From positions 1,364,001-1,428,000 of the forward strand of contig CP012820.1 in assembly GCA_001936135.1 (NCBI GenBank): 64,000 nt of DNA. The letters run 5' to 3'. Below the pieces are notes generated by a model. That model did not search any database. It saw nothing but the letters and a program-made list of their open reading frames with translations, and was not told the DNA's origin. The DNA comes from Saccharomycopsis fibuligera x Saccharomycopsis cf. fibuligera. Taxonomy: Eukaryota; Ascomycota; Saccharomycetes; Ascoideales; Saccharomycopsidaceae. Position 1 is the stretch's first letter. Each line of letters starts with the position of its first letter. Position numbers and translations under genes: made by a program. Of the stretch, positions 48,163-57,618 are shown piece after piece.

Positions 48163-49069
48163 TTTCACTGGTATGTATTTATGTGTTCGTGTCTGCGTGA
48201 ACTGGTCTTCTTAAGCTTCTATAAATGAATTGTGTTGTAGGTTGTGAGCTGTAAGCAGTGTGCGAGCAGTACTTCTGAAAGTTGCAAGTTTTAAGTTGCG
48301 GTATAGTGTTTCGTGAGGAATCGCTGATAGAGAATATGCGAGATCGAGGAAACGCACAGCAGTTGGTGATTAATTAGTTGCAATTAGAAATAGTACTAGT
48401 GTAAGTGTTCCTCAAAAAGCAATCGGAGAATAGCGACAATGATATAGATATAAGATTTTTAAACAACTATATACGCATTTCACGCCACCACATTCACGAA
48501 TATTTGAGTCGCATTTGAATTCTCCACTGTTTGTAGCAGATCGCCTGCAATCGCCAAGGCCATAGCTGCTCGGGAAGAACTCCTCCGTAAGCTTACAAGG
48601 TATGCCGGACAGCACGATCGGCGGCCGGTACCCAGTAGGTCTGCTATATGAGCAATGCCGTATTCAATTTTTTGATTTTTTGAACTTAAATATGACTTGG
48701 CCCCATGTACAATTACAATCGGATCTGGCAGATTGACATTGACTGGCAGGCCTGCCAATAATCTGACCAAATACCTGAGACAGCTGCGCTCAAATCATCA
48801 TGGACAATATTTTCAAGAAAAGGTTTAATGTTTGAATGTTTTGAGACATAACATTTTCGTTGAACACAAAAAGGTTTGGCTGTGAAAATAAATGTACGGT
48901 GTAAGGGTTGATATATGCTAATCACTTTACAGAACAATACAAAACCGGTATCTATGATACTATGTTAACACGAAAAACTTATAATATTTATAAACAATCT
49001 TTATTGATTTTTTCTATTTACAAAAAATAATTTATGTAAGTTCAGCTATAAAAGGTGTACTTAAATAAC
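48163..49069. other. Intergenic region between the thioesterase and TUF1 genes
   Basis: 907 bp. A slightly GC-richer block at 48480-48770 yields a 96-codon minus-strand frame that lacks an ATG start; I do not call it a gene. No RNA gene seen. Confidence 0.45.
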
Positions 49070-50380
49070 TCATTCAATGATTCTGGTAATCAAACCAGTA
49101 CCAACAGTTCTACCACCTTCTCTCAAGTTGAAACGTTGACCAACTTCAAGTGGGGTTGGGTGCACCAAAGCACATTCCATTTCAACATTGTCACCTGGTA
49201 AGACCTGTTGAGAGTGGTCAGCACCTTCAGGGAAAGTCAAAACGGTAGTAACATCAGCAGTTCTAATGAAAATTTGAGGTCTGTAGTTTTCGGCAAATGG
49301 AGAATGTCTACCACCTTCTTCTTTGGTCAAAATATATAAAGAAGCCAAGAATTTAGTGTGTGCGTTAACAGTACCTGGCTTAGCAAGAATCATACCTCTT
49401 TTGATTTGATCTCTTCTAACGCCTCTAAGCAAAATACCAGCATTGTCACCAGCAAGAGCGGAATCCAATTCTTTCTTGAACATTTCAATACCAGTAACAG
49501 TAGTCTTCAATGGGGTTTTGTTGTGACCAACGATTTCGATTTCTTCACCCTTTTTCAAAGCACCACGTTCAACTCTACCAGTGACAACAGTACCTCTACC
49601 GGAAATAGAGAAAATATCTTCAATTGGCATCAAGAAAGATTGTTCAGTGTTTCTGGTTGGGGTTGGGATATGTTCATCGACAGCATCCAACAATTTGAAG
49701 ATAGCTTCCTTACCAATTTCTGGACGTTTGTTTTCCAAAGCACACAAGGCAGAACCCATGATCACTGGAGCATTATCACCATCAAAACCATATTCGTTCA
49801 AAACTTCTCTCATTTCCATTTCAACCAATTCCAACATTTCTGGGTCGTCAACAGTATCAATCTTATTAACGAAAACAACAACGTGTTGAACACCGACTTG
49901 TCTAGCAAGAAGCAAATGTTCACGAGTTTGAGGCATTTGACCATCAGAAGCAGCAACAACAATAATTGCACCGTCCATTTGGGCTGCACCAGTAATCATA
50001 TTCTTGATGTAATCGGCATGGCCTGGACAATCGACGTGGGCATAGTGACGTTTTGAAGTTTCATATTCAACATGAGCAGTGGAAATAGTAATACCTCTAG
50101 CTCTTTCTTCAGGAGCTTTATCAATAGACGCATAATCCAAGAAGTTAGCACCACCGTTTTCGGCCAAACATTTGGTGATAGCAGCAGTCAAACTAGTCTT
50201 ACCGTGATCAACGTGACCAATAGTACCAATATTCAAATGAGGTTTGGAACGATCAAAAGTAGCAGCATAATGTCTGTAAGCAACAACTGAAGCAGCAGCT
50301 GGAGCAAAGCCGGTAGTTTGCTTAAGCACGGAAGGACCGGCACGGTACACAGCGCGCAAAACAGATGGCAAGGTAAGCAT
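49070..50380 (-). CDS. TUF1: Mitochondrial elongation factor Tu
   Basis: 436 residues from the ATG at 50380 ([21 protein letters not shown]); the longer frame opens with GTG and is rejected. The first 40 residues are basic and hydroxylated, a mitochondrial targeting peptide. The GTPase motifs are G1 GHVDHGKT, G2 RGITI, G3 DCPGHADY, G4 NKID and G5 SAL. Domain 2 ([13 protein letters not shown]) and domain 3 ([12 protein letters not shown]; ending [15 protein letters not shown]) are complete. The factor delivers aminoacyl-tRNA to mitochondrial ribosomes. Codon use is strongly biased to favoured codons, fitting high expression. A TCACGTGA site lies 185 bp upstream of the ATG. Confidence 0.97.
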   Translation of the reverse strand: MLTLPSVLRAVYRAGPSVLKQTTGFAPAAASVVAYRHYAATFDRSKPHLNIGTIGHVDHGKTSLTAAITKCLAENGGANFLDYASIDKAPEERARGITISTAHVEYETSKRHYAHVDCPGHADYIKNMITGAAQMDGAIIVVAASDGQMPQTREHLLLARQVGVQHVVVFVNKIDTVDDPEMLELVEMEMREVLNEYGFDGDNAPVIMGSALCALENKRPEIGKEAIFKLLDAVDEHIPTPTRNTEQSFLMPIEDIFSISGRGTVVTGRVERGALKKGEEIEIVGHNKTPLKTTVTGIEMFKKELDSALAGDNAGILLRGVRRDQIKRGMILAKPGTVNAHTKFLASLYILTKEEGGRHSPFAENYRPQIFIRTADVTTVLTFPEGADHSQQVLPGDNVEMECALVHPTPLEVGQRFNLREGGRTVGTGLITRIIE

Positions 50381-50564
50381 TTTTTTTGTGAATGAACCCT
50401 TGACCAAAAATTGAAACACAACAAAAACTGGAGTGACTAAGTTTAAAGCCGTCCTTGGTTTTTTGGAGGATTATTTAAAAGAGTTGTGTTCATTTGCTTT
50501 GGCAAAAAATAGTTCCAGGGAAATCCAGAAGAATTAAAAAAACGAAAAAATTTTCATGTCAAAT

Positions 50565-50572
50565 TCACGTGA
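50565..50572. promoter_or_regulatory. TCACGTGA palindrome (Cbf1-type)
   Basis: Perfect 8-bp palindrome, 185 bp before the TUF1 ATG. In Candida, Cbf1 is linked to ribosomal and respiratory gene control. Confidence 0.5.
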
Positions 50573-51432
50573 TAGTTTCTTTTCAAATAATATCGGCTAG
50601 CATTCGCTGTGAGAGCGCACATAACCATTGTGGCAGCTGATACTTGCAGAAAGGGGTAAGTGATCCTTCAACATTGGCTATGATTTTTTGTGCCCCCTTC
50701 TTCAAGCATGATATACATCATGGACACAGTTATAATTACACTTGGCGTATCGCAATACTGCGTAAATGTATAAAAAAAATGCGATTTCTAACGCGATTTC
50801 TGTTAGCAGGCTTGATTTGTGTAATAGTGAAAAATTGTCACAGGAATTGTAGTACTATGTAGAGAATACGAGCCAATCGTTAATGTTCGTAAATAATGTT
50901 GCATCTCTAGGACAATAGAGTACTGAAGCCATAAGCAAACAAGTAATTTATTAATGACTAGTTGATCGTAATGTCAAAAATAAGCGAATGCTACTTAATA
51001 AATATTCCAGGAAAACAAATATATATTAATTTACAGATAATTTGTTTTTTTAAAGTTTAGATAATTTAACGAAGTTTAAACATAACTGCCACCAGAAGCT
51101 CAAAACTAAAGTTGAAACTAGAATTAACTGTAACAGACAAAGAGGACACACAGTAATATTATGTGCAAAACTTTGGAAATGCTTTCTGTTTAATCTAAGC
51201 GCAACCTAATGATTCGTCATGTCAATTGAATTTTTCAAAATCCTAAACTCTGTTTAATAGGGTGCAAGGATTTAACGTGTCTGTCTAATAAATCTATTAT
51301 GCTCGTGGCCACAAGGACAAAAAAAGCAAACTTGAAAGCACTCATATCCTACTAGGTAACCGTCGTTTCAAAACAAACTATTTGACTTTCAAAAATTAAT
51401 GAGATTTGTGAAGAAACAAGAGAAAAATGTTA

Positions 51433-51460
51433 TTTTTTTTTAAAAAAAAAAAAAAAAAAA
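51433..51460. repeat. T9-A19 homopolymer junction
   Basis: Nine T residues immediately followed by nineteen A residues; can form an A-T hairpin on either strand. Confidence 0.85.
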
Positions 51461-51603
51461 TCTATAAATTTCTATTCTATGGTATTAAGTAAATGAGGTT
51501 CATGGTACAATGTGCTACCAGTGGCAAGTTAGCTGATTATGAGGCCCTTTATTATCATCAGGCTGAATTATAATAATGATGGCTTTTCAACATCATCTCT
51601 GCC

Positions 51604-52260
51604 CTATACTCTAAATTTCAACTGGCTAACATCAGTGAAATGTGCAGCATCTTTAACGTTGTAATATTGTCTCGACTTGCTATGCAATTCTGCATTTTGT
51701 ATCATTTGCGCTAACATTTGTTGGGTTCGTAATTGTTGTTCTTCTACAGTTGAAGCTGAATTTATATTGGTAGAATTTTGATTTGTGTTGCTTGAGTCTG
51801 AAGGCCAGCCCAGAGAAAACGTTGGGGAGGCTGCGGGGGCTGTTGACGTTGTCTGTTCTAGTTGTGTTGTTGTTGGTAAAGAAGAAAAAGAGGAAGAAGA
51901 GCTGGTACTATCAGCAACAACTATGGTTTCATCTACTTTTGTTCCATTCAAGTAAAAATACCCAGCATCGTTTTTATAAATTAGAGAGCCTCTGAATCTA
52001 TAAAGTTTCTTATGGGATTGTGCTTGGGAACTATCATCACTATTGGCTCTTTTAGCAAGAGTTCCATCAGCATCCCATGCCAAATCAAGTACGGTTGATT
52101 GTAATGATTTTGTTGTTGCACTTGTGCTAGTCAACAAACTTTCGTGTTCATTATTTAGATAGTTTTCTGAGGTTGACACCAGAATAGGAGACGAACTGAC
52201 ATGATAAATCAAGCTTGAAATTAAATACGTAACCACGATGTTGATATGGTTGATTTTCAT
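51604..52260 (-). CDS. Small secreted protein with Kex2-type site, unrecognised
   Basis: 218 residues from the ATG at 52260; the longer frame begins with GTG. The first 24 residues form a signal peptide (hydrophobic VVTYLISSLIY, then small residues VSSSP). A Lys-Arg pair follows Ala at 70-71 (GTLAKR|ANSDD), a typical Kex2 cleavage site, which would release a pro-segment of about 45 residues. The mature part has NGTK as an N-glycosylation site near 105, a long Ser/Thr-rich stretch (117-172) suited to O-mannosylation, and an amphipathic Gln-rich helix near the end. No GPI signal or cysteine is seen. I do not recognise the family. Confidence 0.68.
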   Translation of the reverse strand: MKINHINIVVTYLISSLIYHVSSSPILVSTSENYLNNEHESLLTSTSATTKSLQSTVLDLAWDADGTLAKRANSDDSSQAQSHKKLYRFRGSLIYKNDAGYFYLNGTKVDETIVVADSTSSSSSFSSLPTTTQLEQTTSTAPAASPTFSLGWPSDSSNTNQNSTNINSASTVEEQQLRTQQMLAQMIQNAELHSKSRQYYNVKDAAHFTDVSQLKFRV

Positions 52261-53273
52261 AATAAACACTGCACTATAATGGTTGGTATAATGATCAAAT
52301 AAGAGCTGAATGTATATGCTATGTTTGAGGCATTTCTTTATCAGTTGGTTTGAAAAGCAGAATTTAAGATAAGATTAAATGGCAAATACAATTTTGCGAT
52401 CAACACCATACAAATGAGCCTTACAAGGAAAGATCTTAGATCAAACAGGAATAAAGATAAGTTTTATTTGTTGTGAAGCACCACAAAGACCCATGGGGAA
52501 GTGATTTATGTTGATGCGTATCTGATACTTGCAAACTTTTGGATATGCGCAAAAAAAAGACAATGCATCTAAACATACAACACCCGCAAGGTAAAATAGG
52601 AAGATGTATACTATTTTCAAAGTCGCATAAATGACAATGCATGGGGCGTCGCATCCACCATGGAAAGCCCCCAAAGTCGATAGAAACGGGGAAACGAAAA
52701 TTGGTTTTCCAATAGCTCTTTCAAGTTTGGCCTTTCTCTGTTTTTGAAACACGATTACATATTTGCGCATATTATCATGTAATATGCAGGGTTTGCAGAA
52801 CCCAACGGCTAGTATGCGTCAAAAAGACTAGGTGGGACCGCTGGGCGTCTCATGAAAACAGAGAAAATAAGAGCAGGCGTGAGTAAATAAATGCAAAGCC
52901 ATTTTCGGTGATAAATATTTGATGTTTGAAACTGAGTTTTTGTATTTGTGAGCTTAAATAAGATATGTGGTTGAATTGCGACGTGTTGGTGTGGGCTGAG
53001 GTGAGAAGAAAGCTTTTCAACAATTTAAGTTATATTTTTGGATCACTCCTAGTATGTTTATTTTAGCAGATTAATCTTAATTGGGTAAAAATAAAAACAT
53101 TCTTTTGCGCCACGTTGAATTATTACAGCTACGATATGCTCGCAAGTATAGTTATTTGCAAACGGTCAAATAAAAAAACGTATTCACGGCTAGTAATGTA
53201 CAACTTCTACTCTGTGATTCCACTGTATAAAAATGCCATATTTTTTAAAAAAATATATAAGTGTAAGACCAAA
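52261..53273. other. Promoter of the secreted-protein gene and 3' flank of the kinase gene
   Basis: 1.01 kb. Minus-strand open frames of 72 and 109 codons around 52436-52770 overlap in different frames and show no family; one has an ATG but I leave it out. No repeat or RNA gene is clear. Confidence 0.45.
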
Positions 53274-54632
53274 TTAATGTAGCAATGATAAATCCGGGCC
53301 CTTTAGTTTGATGTACACATCTGTGCCAAATCCCCAATAACTCTCCACATGTAGACTGCCATTGAATATTTGACAATAAGTTCTTGAAAGACCTAAACCA
53401 TATCCCATACCGGCCACTGACCTGTTATCATTGTCATCACCAAGCTCATCCGGATCTTGGGTTTTTACGGTAGTGAAACTGAAATCATACATTTGTTGCT
53501 GAATGGCAGGATCAATTCCTCCACCATTGTCTCTAATTCTGATTTCCAAAACCGGCACCTTACCATTTCCCACATCTGGTTCCTCATGATGCTTATTGAT
53601 CACAATCTCAATCTTTTTCTCGTATGGAACATCATTTTCAATGTGGGCTCTGAAACTGTTTTTCAACAACTCGGTGATCGTGTATTCCAAGTTTTCATAA
53701 ATGAAGGGGAAATGAATTGGTTTATTTCTTTCCACTAACAAAGATCTATTATTGTTGGTGTCAGTGCTGGTATAGTAGTGGTTGGTTTGAATATCAATTT
53801 GACAGTCCTTCATGTATTTCAAGTTGCAAAGCTCATTCACAAAATCTGCTTGATTCTTCACCAAATCATTTATATTCAAATTCAAGTCTAAAACTCCCAC
53901 ACTGCTTTCATGTGGTGGTCTCATCAAAAATATAAAATGCTGGGCAGTGAGTTTCATAATAATTCTTTCTCTTAAATGAATATCAAGAAACTGCATTGAT
54001 AAATCCTTAGGGTAAAACTTGCCAATAATCTCTGTAAAACCTCTTGAAAGTCTAGGAATGGCATCTGCATGCTTATCCAAGAAATCCTCCAAAACTCCAA
54101 CAAAATCTTTTGCATCGTTTACTGTTTTAATTGGTGGAAAAGAGAGAATTTCTCTCATTGACTGCAAATATAATGAGTAAGATAGTGAAATATGTGGATT
54201 TAAGACAACCATATATGGCAACGATCTAATATGAATCAATCTTTTAGCATTTAAAATCAACAAGTTTTGCAAAGTGCTATTAGCGGCCTCGATGACTTCT
54301 GCGTCCGTTAATTTATTGTTTTTGAAGGTATGGCCAAATTTTATTAACGAGTTCAAGGTCATCTTGTTGTACGGTCGCGATGCAAATCTGAAGATAATTT
54401 TTTCCAAAGATGATCTAATATGGTATTCTTCTTCAAAAGTAATTGATTGTGAAGTTGCTTCTGGAGGACGATTGTTGCCGAGGATTGCTTTTGTGTTAAT
54501 TCTTCTTACACTATTAATTGTGTGATTTTGCCTTATTAAACGTTGACAATGCTGTCGTTGTTTTAATAGATTCTTGTATGTTTGTGTCCTGCTTAAAACC
54601 GCTGGCATTTTGTATTTTATCGACGATATCAT
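53274..54632 (-). CDS. Mitochondrial pyruvate-dehydrogenase-kinase-like protein (Pkp1/Pkp2)
   Basis: 452 residues. The first 60 residues are Lys/Arg/Gln-rich without acidic residues, a mitochondrial presequence. The N-terminal four-helix BCDHK/PDK domain covers about 75-270 (RPYNKMTLNSLIKFG; VLEDFLDKHADAIPRLSRGF; RIIMKLTAQHFIFL). The GHKL ATP-binding domain has the N-box ELLKNSFRAHIE, the G1 box IRDNGGGI and the G2 box GMGYGLGLSRTYC. The family phosphorylates the E1-alpha subunit of pyruvate dehydrogenase in the matrix and inactivates it. All ATP-contact residues are present, so the enzyme looks active. Whether it corresponds to Pkp1 or Pkp2 cannot be decided by eye; Met9 (MPAVLSR) is an alternative start. 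Confidence 0.9.
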   Translation of the reverse strand: MISSIKYKMPAVLSRTQTYKNLLKQRQHCQRLIRQNHTINSVRRINTKAILGNNRPPEATSQSITFEEEYHIRSSLEKIIFRFASRPYNKMTLNSLIKFGHTFKNNKLTDAEVIEAANSTLQNLLILNAKRLIHIRSLPYMVVLNPHISLSYSLYLQSMREILSFPPIKTVNDAKDFVGVLEDFLDKHADAIPRLSRGFTEIIGKFYPKDLSMQFLDIHLRERIIMKLTAQHFIFLMRPPHESSVGVLDLNLNINDLVKNQADFVNELCNLKYMKDCQIDIQTNHYYTSTDTNNNRSLLVERNKPIHFPFIYENLEYTITELLKNSFRAHIENDVPYEKKIEIVINKHHEEPDVGNGKVPVLEIRIRDNGGGIDPAIQQQMYDFSFTTVKTQDPDELGDDNDNRSVAGMGYGLGLSRTYCQIFNGSLHVESYWGFGTDVYIKLKGPDLSLLH

Positions 54633-55232
54633 TGCTATTTCTTTGTTTCAGATTATTCACAGATACTTTCAATTGAGGTGAGAGAAGAGTCCAGTTAAGT
54701 GATAGGTTTCATAAGATATTGTTATAATGCAGATGTAGCACTTTGAGGTGAATATGGCTTTGCCGAACTGGGTTATATAAGGTTGAGATAAAAAAAACAG
54801 GCGGTTTGAGAGATGGCGATGTGACTCTTTTTGACCACACCGCGCATGTCGCTGTGATCCCTCGGGGAAACGGAGACTGTGAGCCCTGCTCTTTTGAGTT
54901 AGTATCGGAAACAACATGAATATGCGCATGAACATGAACACGGATATGAATATGAAATCACTACATCTTACACTTTACCCATGCTACCGAGAAACAAAGA
55001 ATGAACGCAAAGGATGATGCTCTATTGAACAAAATATTGATAGGAAAAGCGAATATAGAACATCATTGATAACAAAAAGAAATGGATTGAAGAAATGCAG
55101 GAAATAAAAACTAGACAAGAGACCAGAAAACAAAGAATTGAAGATCAAAAACTAAAACTAGAGCCAAACAAAAATTAAAATGCGAATAATGGAGAAACGC
55201 AGGAACTAGGGCAAATTTAAATCAAAGTCGAA
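54633..55232. other. Intergenic region with ATGAA-type repeats
   Basis: 600 bp between two minus-strand genes. An imperfect 6-bp repeat based on ATGAAC/ATGAAT is at 54915-54956. A-rich sequence near 55010-55190 is the 3' flank of the protease gene. Confidence 0.5.
54915..54956. repeat. Imperfect hexamer repeat (ATGAAC/ATGAAT)
   Basis: About seven consecutive degenerate 6-bp units. Confidence 0.65.
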
Positions 55233-56531
55233 CTAGAGTGATTGAATATTTGTCTCGTTGGTATATTTGGCTTGAGCAACACCGACTTTTTTAGCTTCCA
55301 AATCATACACAACGTAAGCAGATCTCAAAAAGCCATCCCCAAGGATGTAGCTATCTGATCCTGAGTTAGTAATACCAATCAAACAATCATTGTCAGTGAA
55401 AATTGGCGAATCCTTGCTCAAATCGTACAAGATGTTTTCAAATGGAACCCTGACAGTTGTATTGCCAAAATGGAAGTTTAATGGTTCACCTTTTATATCG
55501 CAATCAGTGACATAGCCGCCAGCGGCTCTATTATATTTGCCATATTTGTGGCCCACTGCATTCGCAACACGGTTTGGAGCATATACCAAAGTAGTTCCTG
55601 AATCCAATAAAGCAGCACGGGGCCCTACATCCTTGCTGAATGTCTGGTTACCACTAGTGATACCCTCCAAAGATATGTAAAATGCGGTCTCGCTCTCTGA
55701 TTCGTGGCCGTTTTCGTCAATTTTCAATATTGGAAACATTTGAATGTGACCTTCGTATTTGGCGGTATCAACAGCACCAAAAAGTACCGACCCACCTTTT
55801 GCGTGCAATGAATTGAGATACAATGAGTATGCCGCTTTGGATATCAAACCGTCTTTTTTGAGCTTATATGGAAAGTTCTCGTAAGTAAAAGAATCTTTCA
55901 ACCATGTGCTAGCTTCGTTTTCTTTAAGGCCAATGCCCAAGACACCTTGGCCAGCAGTTTGTTCGCTTGCGTAACCAAATTGCATTTCTTTTACCACGAC
56001 GTCACCAAATTTTAAAGTGTCTTTAGCCCAAATACCAGTGGCCATGGTGCCATCAGCGTAGCCTATCTTGAAATCGTCTTTTACTTGCTTGAATGTGGAA
56101 GACTCGTTTCTTGAGAATGTCGCGTACTCATCAGTAGTATCAAGAGCTGGCACCCAAAGATCTGAAGATCCGGTATCCAATTGAACTTTCAACTTCTGCT
56201 CAGGAGATCCTATCCCAATACTGGAAACGTACAAAGAGTACTCGTTTTCAATTTGCAAAATAACTTCACTTGCCTGGTTGGAAAGATGCTTATGGAACCG
56301 ACCGTGTGTCTTTGGTCTCTTCTTTGGGTCATTTTTCTCAACATTGAAATCCATTCTCAACGGCGTGAGGCTTGAGCGTTTGGATCTATCGAATACTAGC
56401 ATATCACTTCGCTGGGCACTGTATCTTGTAGCGTAGTAGCCACCGCCTTTTTCTCTTGTTACTGGCGCTGCTGAGACAAGGCCTGCCCAGGAAACGAGGA
56501 TACATAGAAGCGATATAGTGGAGAATTTCAT
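55233..56531 (-). CDS. Secreted aspartyl protease, Candida SAP type
   Basis: 432 residues from the ATG at 56531; an upstream TTG frame start is rejected. Signal peptide residues 1-21 (MKFSTISLLCILVSWAGLVSA). A propeptide with dibasic sites follows (SKR at 50-52; KKR at 70-72), so Kex2 processing is likely. The pepsin-fold lobes have catalytic motifs DTGSSDLW (Asp119) and LLDSGTTLVYAP (Asp310), and the C-terminal lobe ends with ILGDGFLRSAYVVYDLEAKKVGVAQ. Only two cysteines (344 and 383) remain in the mature enzyme; the N-lobe disulfide of classic SAPs is absent. There is no GPI signal, so it should be freely secreted. Acid-active endopeptidase function is inferred from intact catalytic residues. 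Confidence 0.92.
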   Translation of the reverse strand: MKFSTISLLCILVSWAGLVSAAPVTREKGGGYYATRYSAQRSDMLVFDRSKRSSLTPLRMDFNVEKNDPKKRPKTHGRFHKHLSNQASEVILQIENEYSLYVSSIGIGSPEQKLKVQLDTGSSDLWVPALDTTDEYATFSRNESSTFKQVKDDFKIGYADGTMATGIWAKDTLKFGDVVVKEMQFGYASEQTAGQGVLGIGLKENEASTWLKDSFTYENFPYKLKKDGLISKAAYSLYLNSLHAKGGSVLFGAVDTAKYEGHIQMFPILKIDENGHESESETAFYISLEGITSGNQTFSKDVGPRAALLDSGTTLVYAPNRVANAVGHKYGKYNRAAGGYVTDCDIKGEPLNFHFGNTTVRVPFENILYDLSKDSPIFTDNDCLIGITNSGSDSYILGDGFLRSAYVVYDLEAKKVGVAQAKYTNETNIQSL

Positions 56532-57199
56532 GTTGACTTGGTCCTGCAGCAATATGGCGAAAGTGTCTTGAGCCTAACGAAGAAAAAACGATGTAATAAA
56601 TAACAACAATAGTAGTAAAAAGAAAGAAAAGAAAACTAGTAATAGAGGCTGAATTGTGATACTATAATTTTTCTGTTGGAGTTTTCTGAACATGAGCGCA
56701 ATATCCACGGTGTTTATAGTTCGGTGATGAATCATTACTTAGTTCGTATTGGCGCAAGGCAACGGCTGCAATGATGGATACATTCCGCATAAGCTCAGAG
56801 GCACTACGCTCATCACCGAGAACGCTAAAAAAGAAGGGCACCGGGGCAAGCGACAATAGGGGCACTACGCAGGTTCATGGTTCTGTTGAGCAGCTGCAAC
56901 ATGGGTCTTTACAATGACATAACTAAGGTAATTGTTAGATAACAATACGCGGTGACTGTAGTCCTGATGCCGACGGTATGGACTCCGTGGTATTCTGGCT
57001 GCGGTATTCCAGATAAGAATAGCACATATCGGTGTGACAATAAGAACTGCAGCCGCTAAATCACGGAAATAGGCTACCGGAATGCTTGAAGACATTAACT
57101 GCTGCACACAGCATGGCGTGGTTTGAGCAGCATCAGCCAGTGTCCTGAGAATCATGTTTAGTTATCCTCTGCTTTCCTGCGCTTTCATGTGGCACTGTA

Positions 57200-57265
57200 T
57201 GACAAAGCAGTGACTAAGCCACGACTAAGCCATGACTAAGCCATGACTAAGCCATGACCAAGACA
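57200..57265. promoter_or_regulatory. Six tandem 11-bp units with TGACTAA-type bZIP sites
   Basis: Units start at 57200, 57211, 57222, 57233, 57244 and 57255, exactly 11 bp apart. The cores are TGACAAA, TGACTAA, CGACTAA, TGACTAA, TGACTAA and TGACCAA, followed by AGCCA-like spacers. TGACTAA (TTAGTCA) and TGACAAA are known Yap/AP-1 response-element variants. The period places all copies on nearly the same helical face. The array is about 355 bp before the APP1 ATG and 670 bp before the SAP-type ATG. Confidence 0.75.
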
Positions 57266-57564
57266 AATGCGCCTGTGATGAGCCTCTGGGTAGCGCTTTG
57301 TCTTCTGTATGACAGTAATGGTGAACGAGTGAGCGGGCGTTTAAGTATCTTCAGTTGCCTGCGACTGGAGATGGCGATGGCGATGACTGCTCAAATGAAC
57401 ACTGAACACATTGGTAGCCGCCACGTTAGACACATGCTGATATTGTTCTGTTCAACGTCATTTTGACCAAACCCATGGCCTGCTAATTAATACACTGTGT
57501 CATCACATCTTTGTGTCGTTCATATTCATTGTCCGCACGGAAATCACTTAATTATCGGCAAGTG

Positions 57565-57582
57565 CACACACACACACACACA
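57565..57582. repeat. (CA)9 dinucleotide repeat
   Basis: Nine CA units 37 bp before the APP1 ATG, likely in its 5' leader, followed by TA-rich sequence. Confidence 0.9.
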
Positions 57583-57618
57583 AATATATATACTGCACCT
57601 TCTTGCTTTCTAACCACA

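Larger units (their letters stand above)
50381..51603. other. TUF1 promoter and downstream flank of the secreted-protein gene
   Basis: 1.22 kb. Contains TCACGTGA at 50565-50572 and an adjoining T9-A19 tract at 51433-51460. A 72-codon plus-strand open frame at 50644 is not convincing. Confidence 0.5.
56532..57618. other. Divergent promoter of the SAP-type gene and APP1
   Basis: 1.09 kb. Contains the six-copy 11-bp array at 57200-57265 and a (CA)9 microsatellite at 57565-57582. Minus-strand frames at 56662-57155 (67 and 96 codons) overlap each other in different frames, and I do not call them genes. Confidence 0.55.

Noticed and set aside
48480-48770. 96-codon minus-strand open frame between the thioesterase and TUF1
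   Set aside because: Starts with TTG, has no good ATG at its beginning and no recognised family, although its composition is somewhat protein-like.
52441-52770. 109-codon minus-strand open frame with ATG
   Set aside because: Overlaps another frame of similar quality, and I see no signal peptide, clear domain or homology.
56662-57155. Two minus-strand open frames (67 and 96 codons) between the SAP-type gene and APP1
   Set aside because: They overlap in different frames and lie in a probable promoter; no supporting features.
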